Positions 7,274 through 15,327 of a stretch of DNA of 64,000 nt are shown here, piece by piece. Location of the stretch: positions 372,001 through 436,000 of the forward strand of contig NZ_JAPKNH010000002.1 in the NCBI RefSeq assembly GCF_026344005.1. Direction: 5' to 3'. Numbering within the stretch: position 1 is the stretch's first letter; every line of letters starts with the position of its first letter. This DNA is from Kaistia terrae. Lineage in GTDB: Bacteria; Pseudomonadota; Alphaproteobacteria; Rhizobiales; Kaistiaceae. Made by a program: the position numbers and the translations under genes. The notes under the pieces were generated by a model. That model was not told the origin of the DNA. It searched no databases and was given only the letters and a program-made list of their open reading frames with translations.

Positions 7274-9376
7274 ATGACCGAACCCGCTTCATCGCACCTT
7301 CTCGACAATCGCTGGGACGACGCCAAGGCCAACGGCCTGAGCGAATCCGAGCTTCTGCTGTATCGCTCGAACCTGCTCGGTTCCGACAAGCGGATCACCA
7401 ATTTCGGTGGCGGCAATACATCGGCAAAGGTCGTTGAGAAGGACCCGCTCTCCGGCCAGGACGCCACCGTGCTCTGGGTCAAGGGCTCCGGCGGCGATGT
7501 CGGCTCGATGAAGCTCGACGGCTTCTCGACGCTCTACCAGGACAAGCTCGAAGCGCTGAAGGGCATCTATCGCGGCCTCGCGCATGAAGACGAGATGGTC
7601 GGCCTGCTGCCGCATTGCACCTTCAACCTGAACCCGCGCGCCGCCTCGATCGACACGCCGCTGCACGCCTACGTGCCCTATGCGCATGTCGATCACATGC
7701 ACCCCGACGCGATCATCGCCATCGCCGCTTCGAAGAACTCGAAGGAACTGACGCAGCAGATCTATGGCGATGCCATCGGCTGGCTGCCGTGGAAGCGCCC
7801 GGGCTTCGAGCTCGGCCTGTGGCTGTCGAAGTTCGCCAAGGAAAACCCCAATGCCAAGGGCGTCGTGCTCGAGAGCCACGGCCTCTTCACCTGGGCTGAT
7901 ACGTCCAAGGGCGTCTATGAGCTGACGCTCGAGATCATCAACAAGGCGATCGAATGGTTCGCCAAGGAGACGCAGGGCAAGCCGATCTTCGGCGGCGCCG
8001 TCTCGCAGTCGCTCGACGCCGACAAGCGCCGCGCCGTCGCGGCCGCCCTGATGCCGCAGATCCGTGGCCGCATCGGCAAGACGGAATCGAAGGTCGGTCA
8101 CTTCGACGACCAGCCGGCCGTGCTCGAATTCGTCAATTCCGCTCAGCTTCGCGCATTGGCAGCCCTGGGCACGTCCTGCCCGGACCATTTCCTGCGCACC
8201 AAGATCCGTCCGCTGGTCGTCGATTACGACCCGGCCAAGGATAATCTCGACGAGGTGCTGGCCGGCCTTGATGGCGCGCTCGACGCTTATCGCGCCGATT
8301 ACGCCGCCTATTACGAGCGCTGCAAGCACGACAACAGCCCGGCGATGCGCGATCCCAACGCCGTCGTTTACCTGGTCCCCGGCGTCGGCATGATCACCTT
8401 TGCCCGCGACAAGGCGACCGCCCGCATCGCCGGCGAGTTCTATGTCAACGCCGTCAACGTCATGCGCGGCGCCTCGACCGTCTCGACCTATGTCGGCCTC
8501 GACGAGCAGGAAGCCTTCGACATCGAATATTGGCTGCTTGAGGAAGCCAAGCTGCAGCGCATGCCGAAGGCGAAGTCGCTTGCCGGCCGCATCGCCTTCA
8601 TCACCGGCGGCGCCGGTGGCATCGGTTCGGCCACCGCCATCCGCTACCTGCAGGAAGGCGCGGTCGTCATGATCGCCGATATCGATCAGAGCGCGCTGGA
8701 CAGCACGGTCGCCGGTCTCGGCGCCAAGTTCGGCAAGGACAATATCCGCGGCGTCATCGCCAACGTCACCAGCGAAGCGGCCGTCGAAAAGGCGTTCCAC
8801 GACACGCTGATCGAGTTCGGCGGCATCGATATCCTCGTCTCCAATGCTGGCATCTCGTCGGCGGCGCCGTTCGAGGAGACGACGATCGAGATGTGGGACA
8901 AGAACATCGCGATCCTCGCCACCGGCTATTTCCTCGTCTCGCGCTCCGCTTATCGGATCATGAAGACGCAGAAGCTCGGCGGCTCGATCGTCTTCATCGC
9001 CTCGAAGAACGGCCTCGCGGCTTCGGCAGGTGCCTCGGCCTATTGCACCGCCAAGGCGGCCGAGATCCATCTCGCCCGCTGCCTGGCGCTGGAAGGCGCG
9101 CCGTTCGGCATCCGCGTCAACACGATCAATCCGGACGCGGTTCTGCGCGGCTCGAAGATCTGGCAGGGCGAGTGGCGTCATCAGCGCGCGGAATCCAACA
9201 AGGTCGGCGAGGACGATCTCGAGGAATTCTACCGCAACCGTTCGCTGCTGAAGCGCAGCGTGTTCCCGGAAGACATCGCCGAGGCCGCCTACTTCCTCGC
9301 CGCCGACCTTTCCAACAAGTCGACCGGCAACATCATCAACGTGGATGCGGGCAACGTCATCTCGTTCACGAGGTAA
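7274..9376 (+). CDS. rhaD: Bifunctional rhamnulose-1-phosphate aldolase / short-chain dehydrogenase
   Basis: 700 aa fusion. Residues 1-425 form a class II aldolase domain (substrate loop FGGGNTSAK, HAYVPYAHVDHMHPDA metal region, LESHGLFTW). Residues from about 436 form a classical SDR: glycine motif TGGAGGIG, NAGIS, and catalytic Y590 and lysine in YCTAK. The aldolase half splits rhamnulose-1-phosphate into DHAP and L-lactaldehyde, and the SDR half presumably oxidises the lactaldehyde. First gene of the plus-strand catabolic pair, divergent from rhaR. The length matches the family. No disrupted motif. Confidence 0.93.
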   Translation: MTEPASSHLLDNRWDDAKANGLSESELLLYRSNLLGSDKRITNFGGGNTSAKVVEKDPLSGQDATVLWVKGSGGDVGSMKLDGFSTLYQDKLEALKGIYRGLAHEDEMVGLLPHCTFNLNPRAASIDTPLHAYVPYAHVDHMHPDAIIAIAASKNSKELTQQIYGDAIGWLPWKRPGFELGLWLSKFAKENPNAKGVVLESHGLFTWADTSKGVYELTLEIINKAIEWFAKETQGKPIFGGAVSQSLDADKRRAVAAALMPQIRGRIGKTESKVGHFDDQPAVLEFVNSAQLRALAALGTSCPDHFLRTKIRPLVVDYDPAKDNLDEVLAGLDGALDAYRADYAAYYERCKHDNSPAMRDPNAVVYLVPGVGMITFARDKATARIAGEFYVNAVNVMRGASTVSTYVGLDEQEAFDIEYWLLEEAKLQRMPKAKSLAGRIAFITGGAGGIGSATAIRYLQEGAVVMIADIDQSALDSTVAGLGAKFGKDNIRGVIANVTSEAAVEKAFHDTLIEFGGIDILVSNAGISSAAPFEETTIEMWDKNIAILATGYFLVSRSAYRIMKTQKLGGSIVFIASKNGLAASAGASAYCTAKAAEIHLARCLALEGAPFGIRVNTINPDAVLRGSKIWQGEWRHQRAESNKVGEDDLEEFYRNRSLLKRSVFPEDIAEAAYFLAADLSNKSTGNIINVDAGNVISFTR

Positions 9377-9391
9377 GAGGTCCCAACCTCG

Positions 9392-9474
9392 CCGTCATCC
9401 CGGGCCTGACCCGGGATCCATTCAGCCTGAGGCCGCCTCGGCTGAATGGATCCCCGCCTTCGCGGGGATGACGG
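9392..9474. repeat. Extragenic palindromic repeat between rhaD and rhaI (CCGTCATCC family)
   Basis: Arms CCGTCATCC and GGATGACGG close an 83-bp structure with nested hairpins: CCCGGGcctgaCCCGGG, GGATCCATTCAGCC pairing with GGCTGAATGGATCC, and CCCCGCcttcGCGGGG. A related copy lies at 18825-18926. It is placed between two cotranscribed genes and could protect or attenuate the message. Confidence 0.85.
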
Positions 9475-9547
9475 AGCTGGCTGGATTTCAGTCCGCTCCC
9501 TAGGGCGGGCCGTTCCATGAAACTAAGGCTTGGGGAGGACCCGCCAC

Positions 9548-10840
9548 ATGACCGATCTTCCGATCTCTTCCGATCTTCTGGCCGAAAAGAACAAGGCCGA
9601 GGAAGCAGCGCTCGCCAACGATTATTCCTCGCTTGGCGAGCAGCTCGACCGGCGCGGCATCGACATCGACGCCATCACCCGCAAGGTCGCGGCCTTCTCC
9701 GTTGCCGTGCCTTCCTGGGGTGTTGGTACGGGCGGCACGCGCTTTGCCCGTTTCGCCGGCCCCGGCGAGCCGCGCGGCATCTTCGAGAAGCTCGACGATT
9801 GCGGCGTCATCAACCAGCTGACCCGCGCCACGCCGACCGTCTCGCTGCATCACCCCTGGGACAAGGCCGACATCAAGGATCTGAAGGCGAAGGCCGATTC
9901 CCTTGGCCTCGGCTTCGATGCGATGAACTCCAACACGTTCTCGGACGCCGCCGGCCAGGCGCACTCCTACAAGTTCGGCTCGCTGTCGCATACCGATCCG
10001 GCCGTGCGTGCGCAGGCGATCGAGCACAACATCGAGACGATCGAGATCGGCAAGGCGCTCGGCTCCAAGGCGCTGACCGTCTGGGTCGGCGATGGCTCCA
10101 ACTTTCCGGGCCAGTCCAATTTCACCCGCTCCTTCGAGAACTATCTCGAGGCGATGAAGTCGGTCTATGCGGCGCTGCCGGATGACTGGCGCGTTTTCAC
10201 CGAACACAAGCTCTATGAGCCGGCTTTCTATTCGACGGTCGTGCAGGATTGGGGCACTAACTACATGATCGCCCAGGAGCTCGGCCCCAAGGCGTTCTGC
10301 CTCGTCGACCTCGGCCACCATGCGCCGAACGTCAACATCGAGATGATCGTCGCGCGCCTGATCCAGTTCGAGAAGCTGGCCGGCTTCCACTTCAACGATT
10401 CGAAGTATGGCGATGACGATCTCGACGCCGGTTCGATCAACCCGTTCCAGCTGTTCCTCATCTTCAACGAGCTGGTGGATGCGGAATACCGCAAGGCCAG
10501 GGGCTTTACGCCTGCCTACATGATCGACCAGTCGCACAATGTCACCGACCCGATCGAAAGCCTGATGACGAGCGCCATCGAGATCCTGCGCGCCTATACG
10601 CAGGCCCTTCTGGTCGACCGTCCGGCGCTGGGTGGGTACCAGCAATCGAACGACGTGCTGATGGCGAACCAGTCGCTGAAGCGCGCCTTCACCACCGATG
10701 TCGGGCCGATCCTCGCCAAGGCGCGCCTTGCCAAGGGCGGCGCCATCGACCCGGTCGGCGTCTATCGCGCCGCCGGCTACCGCGCCAAGGTCACCGCCGA
10801 GCGTCCGTCGAGCGGTGGTAATTCGAGCGGTATTGTGTGA
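9548..10840 (+). CDS. rhaI: L-rhamnose isomerase
   Basis: 430 aa TIM-barrel sugar isomerase of the long RhaI type found in rhizobia and pseudomonads; converts L-rhamnose to L-rhamnulose in the cytoplasm. Metal and substrate segments are visible: FTEHKLYEPAF (Glu), VDLGHHAPN, and HFNDSKYGDDDLDAG. The start at 9548 has GGGGAGGA eight bases upstream. The first codons are a tandem of TTCCGATCT-like units encoding LPISSDLL. It follows rhaD after 171 bp that hold a palindromic repeat, so the pair is probably one operon with uneven expression. Confidence 0.93.
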   Translation: MTDLPISSDLLAEKNKAEEAALANDYSSLGEQLDRRGIDIDAITRKVAAFSVAVPSWGVGTGGTRFARFAGPGEPRGIFEKLDDCGVINQLTRATPTVSLHHPWDKADIKDLKAKADSLGLGFDAMNSNTFSDAAGQAHSYKFGSLSHTDPAVRAQAIEHNIETIEIGKALGSKALTVWVGDGSNFPGQSNFTRSFENYLEAMKSVYAALPDDWRVFTEHKLYEPAFYSTVVQDWGTNYMIAQELGPKAFCLVDLGHHAPNVNIEMIVARLIQFEKLAGFHFNDSKYGDDDLDAGSINPFQLFLIFNELVDAEYRKARGFTPAYMIDQSHNVTDPIESLMTSAIEILRAYTQALLVDRPALGGYQQSNDVLMANQSLKRAFTTDVGPILAKARLAKGGAIDPVGVYRAAGYRAKVTAERPSSGGNSSGIV

Positions 10841-11102
10841 CTTTTATACTGCGGTTAACGAAGGAATTAACCGGACTGGGGTGGCTTCGACTTGCCTCTT
10901 CTCTGTTCCTTCGTGAACCGCTAGCTTGACTTCGAGCCTGACTGACTCTTCAAGGGGTACGGGTGCATGGCCGCGATCCTGGCTTCCCGCGATTCTTTTT
11001 GAATGCGGGTCGGTTGGGGTCGAGCGCCGATGGGGGGAAACCGACTGGGTCCGTTGGATCGGACGGTCTCCCTCAGGGGTTCACAAGGACAGGAGAGATT
11101 TG
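10841..11102. other. Intergenic gap after rhaI
   Basis: No gene is supported in this 262-bp stretch. It holds a 7-bp-arm hairpin CGGTTAA..TTAACCG at 10852-10873 without a following T run, so termination of rhaI here is uncertain. The right part should contain the promoter of the lipoprotein gene at 11103; no clear -35/-10 pair was recognised. Confidence 0.4.
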
Positions 11103-11366
11103 ATGAAGAAGGCTTCTACGCTCGTAATGCTCGTTGCTCTGGGCGCTGTGGTCGCAGGCTGCACGACCGGCTCGCGCGCTGGCGACGGCGCTGTCGTCGG
11201 CGGTCTCGCTGGTGCGGCCATTGGTGGCCTCGCTGGCGGCAGCGTTGGCGCGGCGGCTATCGGCGCTGGCGTCGGTGCGGTTACGGGCGCAATCATCGCC
11301 GACGCAACCGGTCGTTGCTACTGGAAGGATCGTCAGGGTCGTCGTCACTACACGTCCTGCCGCTAA
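11103..11366 (+). CDS. Glycine-zipper outer-membrane lipoprotein (first of tandem pair)
   Basis: 87 aa. Signal peptide MKKASTLVMLVALGAVVAGC ends in the lipobox VAGC, so Cys20 should be lipidated. The middle is a glycine-zipper (GAAIGGLAGG, GAGVGAVTGAIIADA), a membrane-inserting motif shared with SlyB/OmpA-like lipoproteins. The C-terminus, GRCYWKDRQGRRHYTSC, carries two cysteines that may pair. AGGAGA precedes the ATG. A paralogue of nearly the same sequence lies at 11623, with a terminator between, so each has its own transcript. Function unknown; envelope stability is a reasonable guess. Confidence 0.85.
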   Translation: MKKASTLVMLVALGAVVAGCTTGSRAGDGAVVGGLAGAAIGGLAGGSVGAAAIGAGVGAVTGAIIADATGRCYWKDRQGRRHYTSCR

Positions 11367-11385
11367 TCTCTTTCTAAAGCTTCCT

Positions 11386-11421
11386 GAAACGGCCGGAACC
11401 TCGTTCCGGCCGTTTCTTTTT
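11386..11421 (+). terminator. Rho-independent terminator after first glycine-zipper gene
   Basis: GAAACGGCCGGAA, loop CCTCG, TTCCGGCCGTTTC and then TTTTT; the stem starts 20 bp after the stop codon. It isolates the two paralogues. Confidence 0.9.
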
Positions 11422-11622
11422 GGGCTATCGCGATCCAGCGCGTTCTTGAGCGGCGCGGGGGCCGGTTCGCGTGAAGAAAACGCGTTCAGCGTCTCCACGA
11501 GACGATCGACGGTTCCTGTCAGGACGATTTTCCGCCGGAACCCATCCCAGACCTTCCGCATTGCTGAAGAGTACATGCTTGGCAGAACGCGTCCCCCGGC
11601 GCGCCGTCCACAGGAGGTCTAA

Positions 11623-11889
11623 ATGAAGAGAACGTCTCTAGTGATCGCTCTCGCTTTGTCCGGCGCCGTGCTCGCAGGCTGCACCACAGGGTCGCGTACC
11701 GGTGACGGCGCCGTCGTTGGCGGCCTGACGGGCGCGGCGATCGGTGGCCTGGCCACCGGCAGGGCCGGCGGCGCGCTGATCGGCGCGGGCGTTGGTGCCG
11801 TCACGGGCGCCATCATCGCGGATGCCACGACCGGCCGCTGCTACTGGCGCGATGATCGCGGCCGCCGCCACTATACGTCCTGCCGCTAG
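11623..11889 (+). CDS. Glycine-zipper outer-membrane lipoprotein (second of tandem pair)
   Basis: 88 aa paralogue of the gene at 11103. Lipobox VLAGC at residues 15-19, glycine-zipper GAAIGGLATG and GAGVGAVTGAIIADA, and C-terminal GRCYWRDDRGRRHYTSC. The main differences are the GRAGGALIG segment in place of GSVGAAAIG and an extra Thr before the C-terminal cysteine region. A strong ribosome site (AGGAGG) lies seven bases before the ATG. Tandem duplication is the simplest history. It ends 17 bp before the convergent binding-protein gene, across a short GGCGGcttCCGCC hairpin. Confidence 0.85.
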   Translation: MKRTSLVIALALSGAVLAGCTTGSRTGDGAVVGGLTGAAIGGLATGRAGGALIGAGVGAVTGAIIADATTGRCYWRDDRGRRHYTSCR

Positions 11890-11906
11890 GCGGCTTCCGC
11901 CAACGT

Positions 11907-13811
11907 TCAGTTGACCGCGAGAAAGCGGGTCGGGTGAACATTGTAGGGGTTTGCGTTCCAGCCCGAAAGGCTCGGCGAAACCAGCGAAAGCGACACATAT
12001 CCGAGGACGGGAAGGATCGGCGCGTCGGCGGCAAGCAATGCCGCGGCGGCGCCGAGTTCCTGTTTGCGCCGCTCGACGTCCATGTCGACGGCAGCCTTGT
12101 CCAGCAGCGCGTCATAGTCGCGGTTCTGGTAGCGCGGATAGTTGAAGCGGACATTGTCGCTGCGCAGCACCGTCAGCAGATCGATCGGATCGGCCTCGTC
12201 GGCGATCCAGCCGGTGCGAGCGATGTCGAAATCGCCGCCGTCGCGAAGCCGCGCGAAATGCGCCGGGTTCGCCTCCGTGACAATCGTCGCCTCGACGCCG
12301 ATCGTGCGCCATTGCTCGGCAATTATGCGCGCCGTTTCCTCATGGCCAAGCCCGGTGCCGACGCGGATAGTCAGCCGCAAGGGCTGCGGACCCGTTTCAA
12401 CCGGCTTCTTTGCATCCGCGGCTGCCTTGGCATCCGCCGCCCGGGCGCCTTCAGCCTTGTTGGCCCCGTCCGCCGGTGTCGGTTCTACTGGCGTTGACTT
12501 GCCGGGCGCATCGTTGGGGGTGGGAGCGACCGGCTGGGCATCGCCTGGCTGCGCGACGTGCGACTTGGCGGTGATCGAGTTGGTCACATCCTTGCTGACG
12601 TCCGGCTTGGCCGCATCCGAGGCAGCGGCACTGCCATCGGCAGGCTTGCTGTCCGTGGCCTTGGCCGGTGCCGTTTTCGTGTCGTCGGTGGCCTGGATGG
12701 GCTCCGGTGTCGGGGCGGCGAGCTTGGCTTCCTGGAAGCCTGCCTTTTCCAGCAGCGTGCGCGCTTCGGCGCGGCGCGTCTCGATCGGCGCCACCGATGC
12801 GGCCGGGATGCCGGAGAGCTCCGGCGGGACCAGCGTTTCGGTCGGGATCATCGCGCCGGACCAGGCGGTGCGGGCGAGTGCTTCGCGGTCGATGGCGAGC
12901 GACAGCGCGCGGCGCACCTCGACCTTGTCGAAGGGCGGCTTGGCCGTGTTGATGGCGAAATAATAGGTGCCGGGATAGGGCGCGAGCTGCAGCGCGGAGC
13001 CGAACTCCTCGCGCAGCGCCGGCAGGATTTCGGCCGGAACGTCCGGGCAGGAAAGCACCGCCTTGGCGCGATAGGCGTCTACGCAGCCGGCGACATCCTC
13101 GAACGGCTTGTAGACGACGCTGTCGATCGGCAGCGTCTTCGCATCGCGGAAGCGCGGGTTCTTGACGAGGATGTAGCCATCCTTCTTGTCGATGGCCGCG
13201 AGGCGATAGGCACCGTTCGAGACGATATTGCCCGTCGTGCCGAAATCGGCGCCGAGCTTCTTGATCGAGACGACGTTGACCGGCAGCGCGACGGGGAGGG
13301 CGAGGCGGCCGAGGAAGGTCGGCACCGGCCGATCCAGAGTGATCTCCAGCGTCTTGGCATCCGGGGCGGCGACGCCGAGCGTGTCGGCCTTGGCGCTGCC
13401 CTGCTGGACGGCACTGGCGTTCCGGATGACGAGCAGCGGTCCCGTCTCGGTGGCGCCGGTCTCAGGCGCGAACAGGCGGCGGAACGAGGCGACGAAATCG
13501 TCCGATTTGACAACGGCGCCATTCGACCAGCGCGCGCCGTCGCGCAGCTGGAACGTATAGACGAGGCCGTCCGGCGAGATGCTCCAGCTTTCGGCCGCGC
13601 CCGGCACCGTCCGGCCATCGCCATCGAGCGTCACCAGGCCTTCAAACAGGTCGTAGAGGATCGGGGTCTCGTTGAAGGTCGCGGCCTTCTGCGGGTCGAG
13701 CGTCTCCGGGGCCTTAACCAGTCCGCGCGGGTAGATCACGTCGGCGCTGGCGGGAAGCACGGCAGTCGCCGCAAGCATCACGCCGGCGATCCAGGCGAAT
13801 CGCATCATCAT
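11907..13811 (-). CDS. ABC transporter family 5 (peptide-type) substrate-binding protein with a disordered insert
   Basis: 634 aa. Signal peptide to about ASA(23); the mature N-lobe has the SBP_bac_5 opening TLDPQKAATFNE, LYDLFEGLV, and DGLVYTFQLRDGARWSNG. Residues about 363-475 are an Ala/Pro/Lys/Asp-rich, Gly-poor low-complexity block lying after LLEKAGF and before LRLTIRVGTG, i.e. within the ligand-binding domain sequence. The family is normally about 500-540 aa, so the block accounts for the excess. No permease or ATPase genes are adjacent, so the partner transporter is unknown. Three ATGs are in tandem; the third (13805) has better spacing from GGAGAG. Confidence 0.82.
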   Translation of the reverse strand: MMMRFAWIAGVMLAATAVLPASADVIYPRGLVKAPETLDPQKAATFNETPILYDLFEGLVTLDGDGRTVPGAAESWSISPDGLVYTFQLRDGARWSNGAVVKSDDFVASFRRLFAPETGATETGPLLVIRNASAVQQGSAKADTLGVAAPDAKTLEITLDRPVPTFLGRLALPVALPVNVVSIKKLGADFGTTGNIVSNGAYRLAAIDKKDGYILVKNPRFRDAKTLPIDSVVYKPFEDVAGCVDAYRAKAVLSCPDVPAEILPALREEFGSALQLAPYPGTYYFAINTAKPPFDKVEVRRALSLAIDREALARTAWSGAMIPTETLVPPELSGIPAASVAPIETRRAEARTLLEKAGFQEAKLAAPTPEPIQATDDTKTAPAKATDSKPADGSAAASDAAKPDVSKDVTNSITAKSHVAQPGDAQPVAPTPNDAPGKSTPVEPTPADGANKAEGARAADAKAAADAKKPVETGPQPLRLTIRVGTGLGHEETARIIAEQWRTIGVEATIVTEANPAHFARLRDGGDFDIARTGWIADEADPIDLLTVLRSDNVRFNYPRYQNRDYDALLDKAAVDMDVERRKQELGAAAALLAADAPILPVLGYVSLSLVSPSLSGWNANPYNVHPTRFLAVN

Positions 13812-13891
13812 CTCTCCGTAACCATCTCGACCCGGCGGCGATAATCGTCAGAATTCAGGCGATCTCAAGCCGTTCCCGCGCTTTTCTGCGA

Positions 13892-14368
13892 TCATCCCAT
13901 CACAATGACCGGAGCGCCGATGACGGATCGCAGCGCCTGCGGGTCGACGGCGAAGACGGCATGCGGCGTTCCGGCCGCCGCCCAGACGCGATCGTGGTTC
14001 AGGAGATCGCGGTCGAAATAGCTCGAAATCGGCGTCGCATGCGCGAAGGGCGGGATGCCGCCAATGGCAAAGCCGGTGGCCTGGCGCACAAAGGCGGCGT
14101 CCGGCCGCTCGATCGCCTCGCCGATGGTCCCGGCGACTTTCGCCTCGTCGACGCGATTGGCGCCCGAAACCAGCAGCAGGATCGGCTTGCCGCTCGCCAG
14201 CCCGCGAAACACCAGCGATTTGACGATGGCGCCGACCGCGCAGCCACAGGCGGCAGCGGCTTCTTCTGCCGTCCGTGCCGAAACGTCCATGACGCGAAGT
14301 TCGATCTGGAGACCGAGGCCGTGCGAGGCATCGCGAACCCGCGCGACCGGGGCGGGGATGTCGTTCAT
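13892..14368 (-). CDS. YbaK/EbsC-family aminoacyl-tRNA deacylase
   Basis: 158 aa single-domain protein of the YbaK/ProX superfamily, which hydrolyses mischarged aminoacyl-tRNAs in trans. The family lysine lies in AIVKSLVF, followed by LLLVSGANRVDEAKV and the loop GFAIGGIPPFAH (family GGxxPxG-like segment). Start at 14368 chosen for GGAG 9 bases upstream; a longer open frame lacks support. Divergent from the gene at 14477. The exact tRNA is not readable. Confidence 0.85.
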   Translation of the reverse strand: MNDIPAPVARVRDASHGLGLQIELRVMDVSARTAEEAAAACGCAVGAIVKSLVFRGLASGKPILLLVSGANRVDEAKVAGTIGEAIERPDAAFVRQATGFAIGGIPPFAHATPISSYFDRDLLNHDRVWAAAGTPHAVFAVDPQALRSVIGAPVIVMG

Positions 14369-14476
14369 CGGCAACACTCCTGTCGGCGATTGCGTCCGCG
14401 CCGATCGATGGGTGCGGCGGTTGCGCGGATTTGCTAGGATGCCGAGAAGATCGTCGCGTACTGACGGAGTCAACGG

Positions 14477-15097
14477 ATGAACGACGCCAGCGGCAGGCAG
14501 GGATCGCCAACCAATGTGCGCCACCTCGGCGATGCGATCCGCAAGGTTCGACTGGCGGAGGCGGAGCGCGCGGACGTCGTGGTGGAACTGAGGGACGCCG
14601 AACGGGCCCGGCTCGACATGCTGGCCGATGAATTGCGCGGCGTCTTCGCGGAAGTTCCCGAAGGCGACGACCAGTTCGTGGCGGAGATCGACACCGGCAG
14701 CCAGCCGCGCTTCTGGATCGACATGACGTCCTTCGTCACCATGGCGCGCGACCGGCGCACCTATCGCTTCCTCAAGGATACGCGGCTCGGCCGCACCGTC
14801 ATTCTCGAAACCGCCGATCTCGACGACATGGCCGATTGCGTCATGCATTACGTCGCCGAGCGGATCATCGAGCGCGATCGCGCGCTGGAAGGCGACTGGC
14901 TGCTCCGTCGCGCCGCGCAGCAGGATGCGCCGCGTCGGGAACGCCGGACATTTTCGCGAAAAGAGCTTCCTGCCGAAGCGCCGGCTCGCGCCGTGTCCAA
15001 TGCCCGTGCCGGCTGGATCGTCGCGGCGTTTCTGGGCGGCCTGCTCGTCGGCGTCGTGACGCTGCTCGCCTATGCCTGGGTGCATGTCGGCGGCTAG
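14477..15097 (+). CDS. Conserved hypothetical protein with a C-terminal membrane anchor
   Basis: 206 aa, not recognised as a named family. Residues 15-115 are charged and soluble, with a possible coiled-coil IRKVRLAEAERADVVVELRDA and the segment QPRFWIDMTSFV. A Pro/Arg/Glu-rich linker (residues 145-165) is followed by one hydrophobic helix, WIVAAFLGGLLVGVVTLLAY, with only about five residues after it. This predicts a tail-anchored inner-membrane protein with its bulk in the cytoplasm. Divergent from the YbaK gene with about 108 bp between starts. Function unknown. Confidence 0.7.
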   Translation: MNDASGRQGSPTNVRHLGDAIRKVRLAEAERADVVVELRDAERARLDMLADELRGVFAEVPEGDDQFVAEIDTGSQPRFWIDMTSFVTMARDRRTYRFLKDTRLGRTVILETADLDDMADCVMHYVAERIIERDRALEGDWLLRRAAQQDAPRRERRTFSRKELPAEAPARAVSNARAGWIVAAFLGGLLVGVVTLLAYAWVHVGG

Positions 15098-15179
15098 GCA
15101 GCCTTATCCGCCTTTAGCGCAAGCGTCTGGCTGGGCCGCGCATCGCTCCTTTTCTGCGTGACCGTAATCGCATGTGCTA

Positions 15180-15198
15180 TCGGGAAGTAACTTCCCGA
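15180..15198. promoter_or_regulatory. Perfect inverted repeat TCGGGAAG-TAA-CTTCCCGA
   Basis: Eight-base perfect arms around three bases, about 83 bp after the stop of the membrane-anchored protein and 130 bp before the next gene. No T run follows, so it could be an operator or a weak terminator. Confidence 0.45.
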
Positions 15199-15292
15199 GG
15201 GCGCCGTGCGTGTTTGCATTTGCGGCACAGGGAGCTTTTCCGATATTGGATATATTGCCTGGATTCAGCTAAGTTCTGAATTCCATAGAGTA

Positions 15293-15321
15293 TAGATTAG
15301 ATTTAAGTTTGAACTAATCTA
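15293..15321. promoter_or_regulatory. AT-rich inverted repeat in the leader of the hydrolase-like gene
   Basis: TAGATTAG at 15293 and CTAATCTA at 15314 are exact complements around a 13-base loop, ending six bases before the ATG at 15328. No Shine-Dalgarno is visible between hairpin and ATG. It may be an operator or a 5' hairpin controlling translation. Confidence 0.5.
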
Positions 15322-15327
15322 AAAATT

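Noticed and set aside
7289-9181. Long open frame on the minus strand opposite rhaD (630 codons).
   Set aside because: It is a composition shadow: rhaD on the other strand has full motifs, and the minus frame has none.
9551-9580. Stretch with repeated TTCCGATCT units like a sequencing adapter end.
   Set aside because: The frame runs through it without a break, it encodes a plausible RhaI N-terminus, and only a 12-base match to the adapter is present. Chance is the better explanation.
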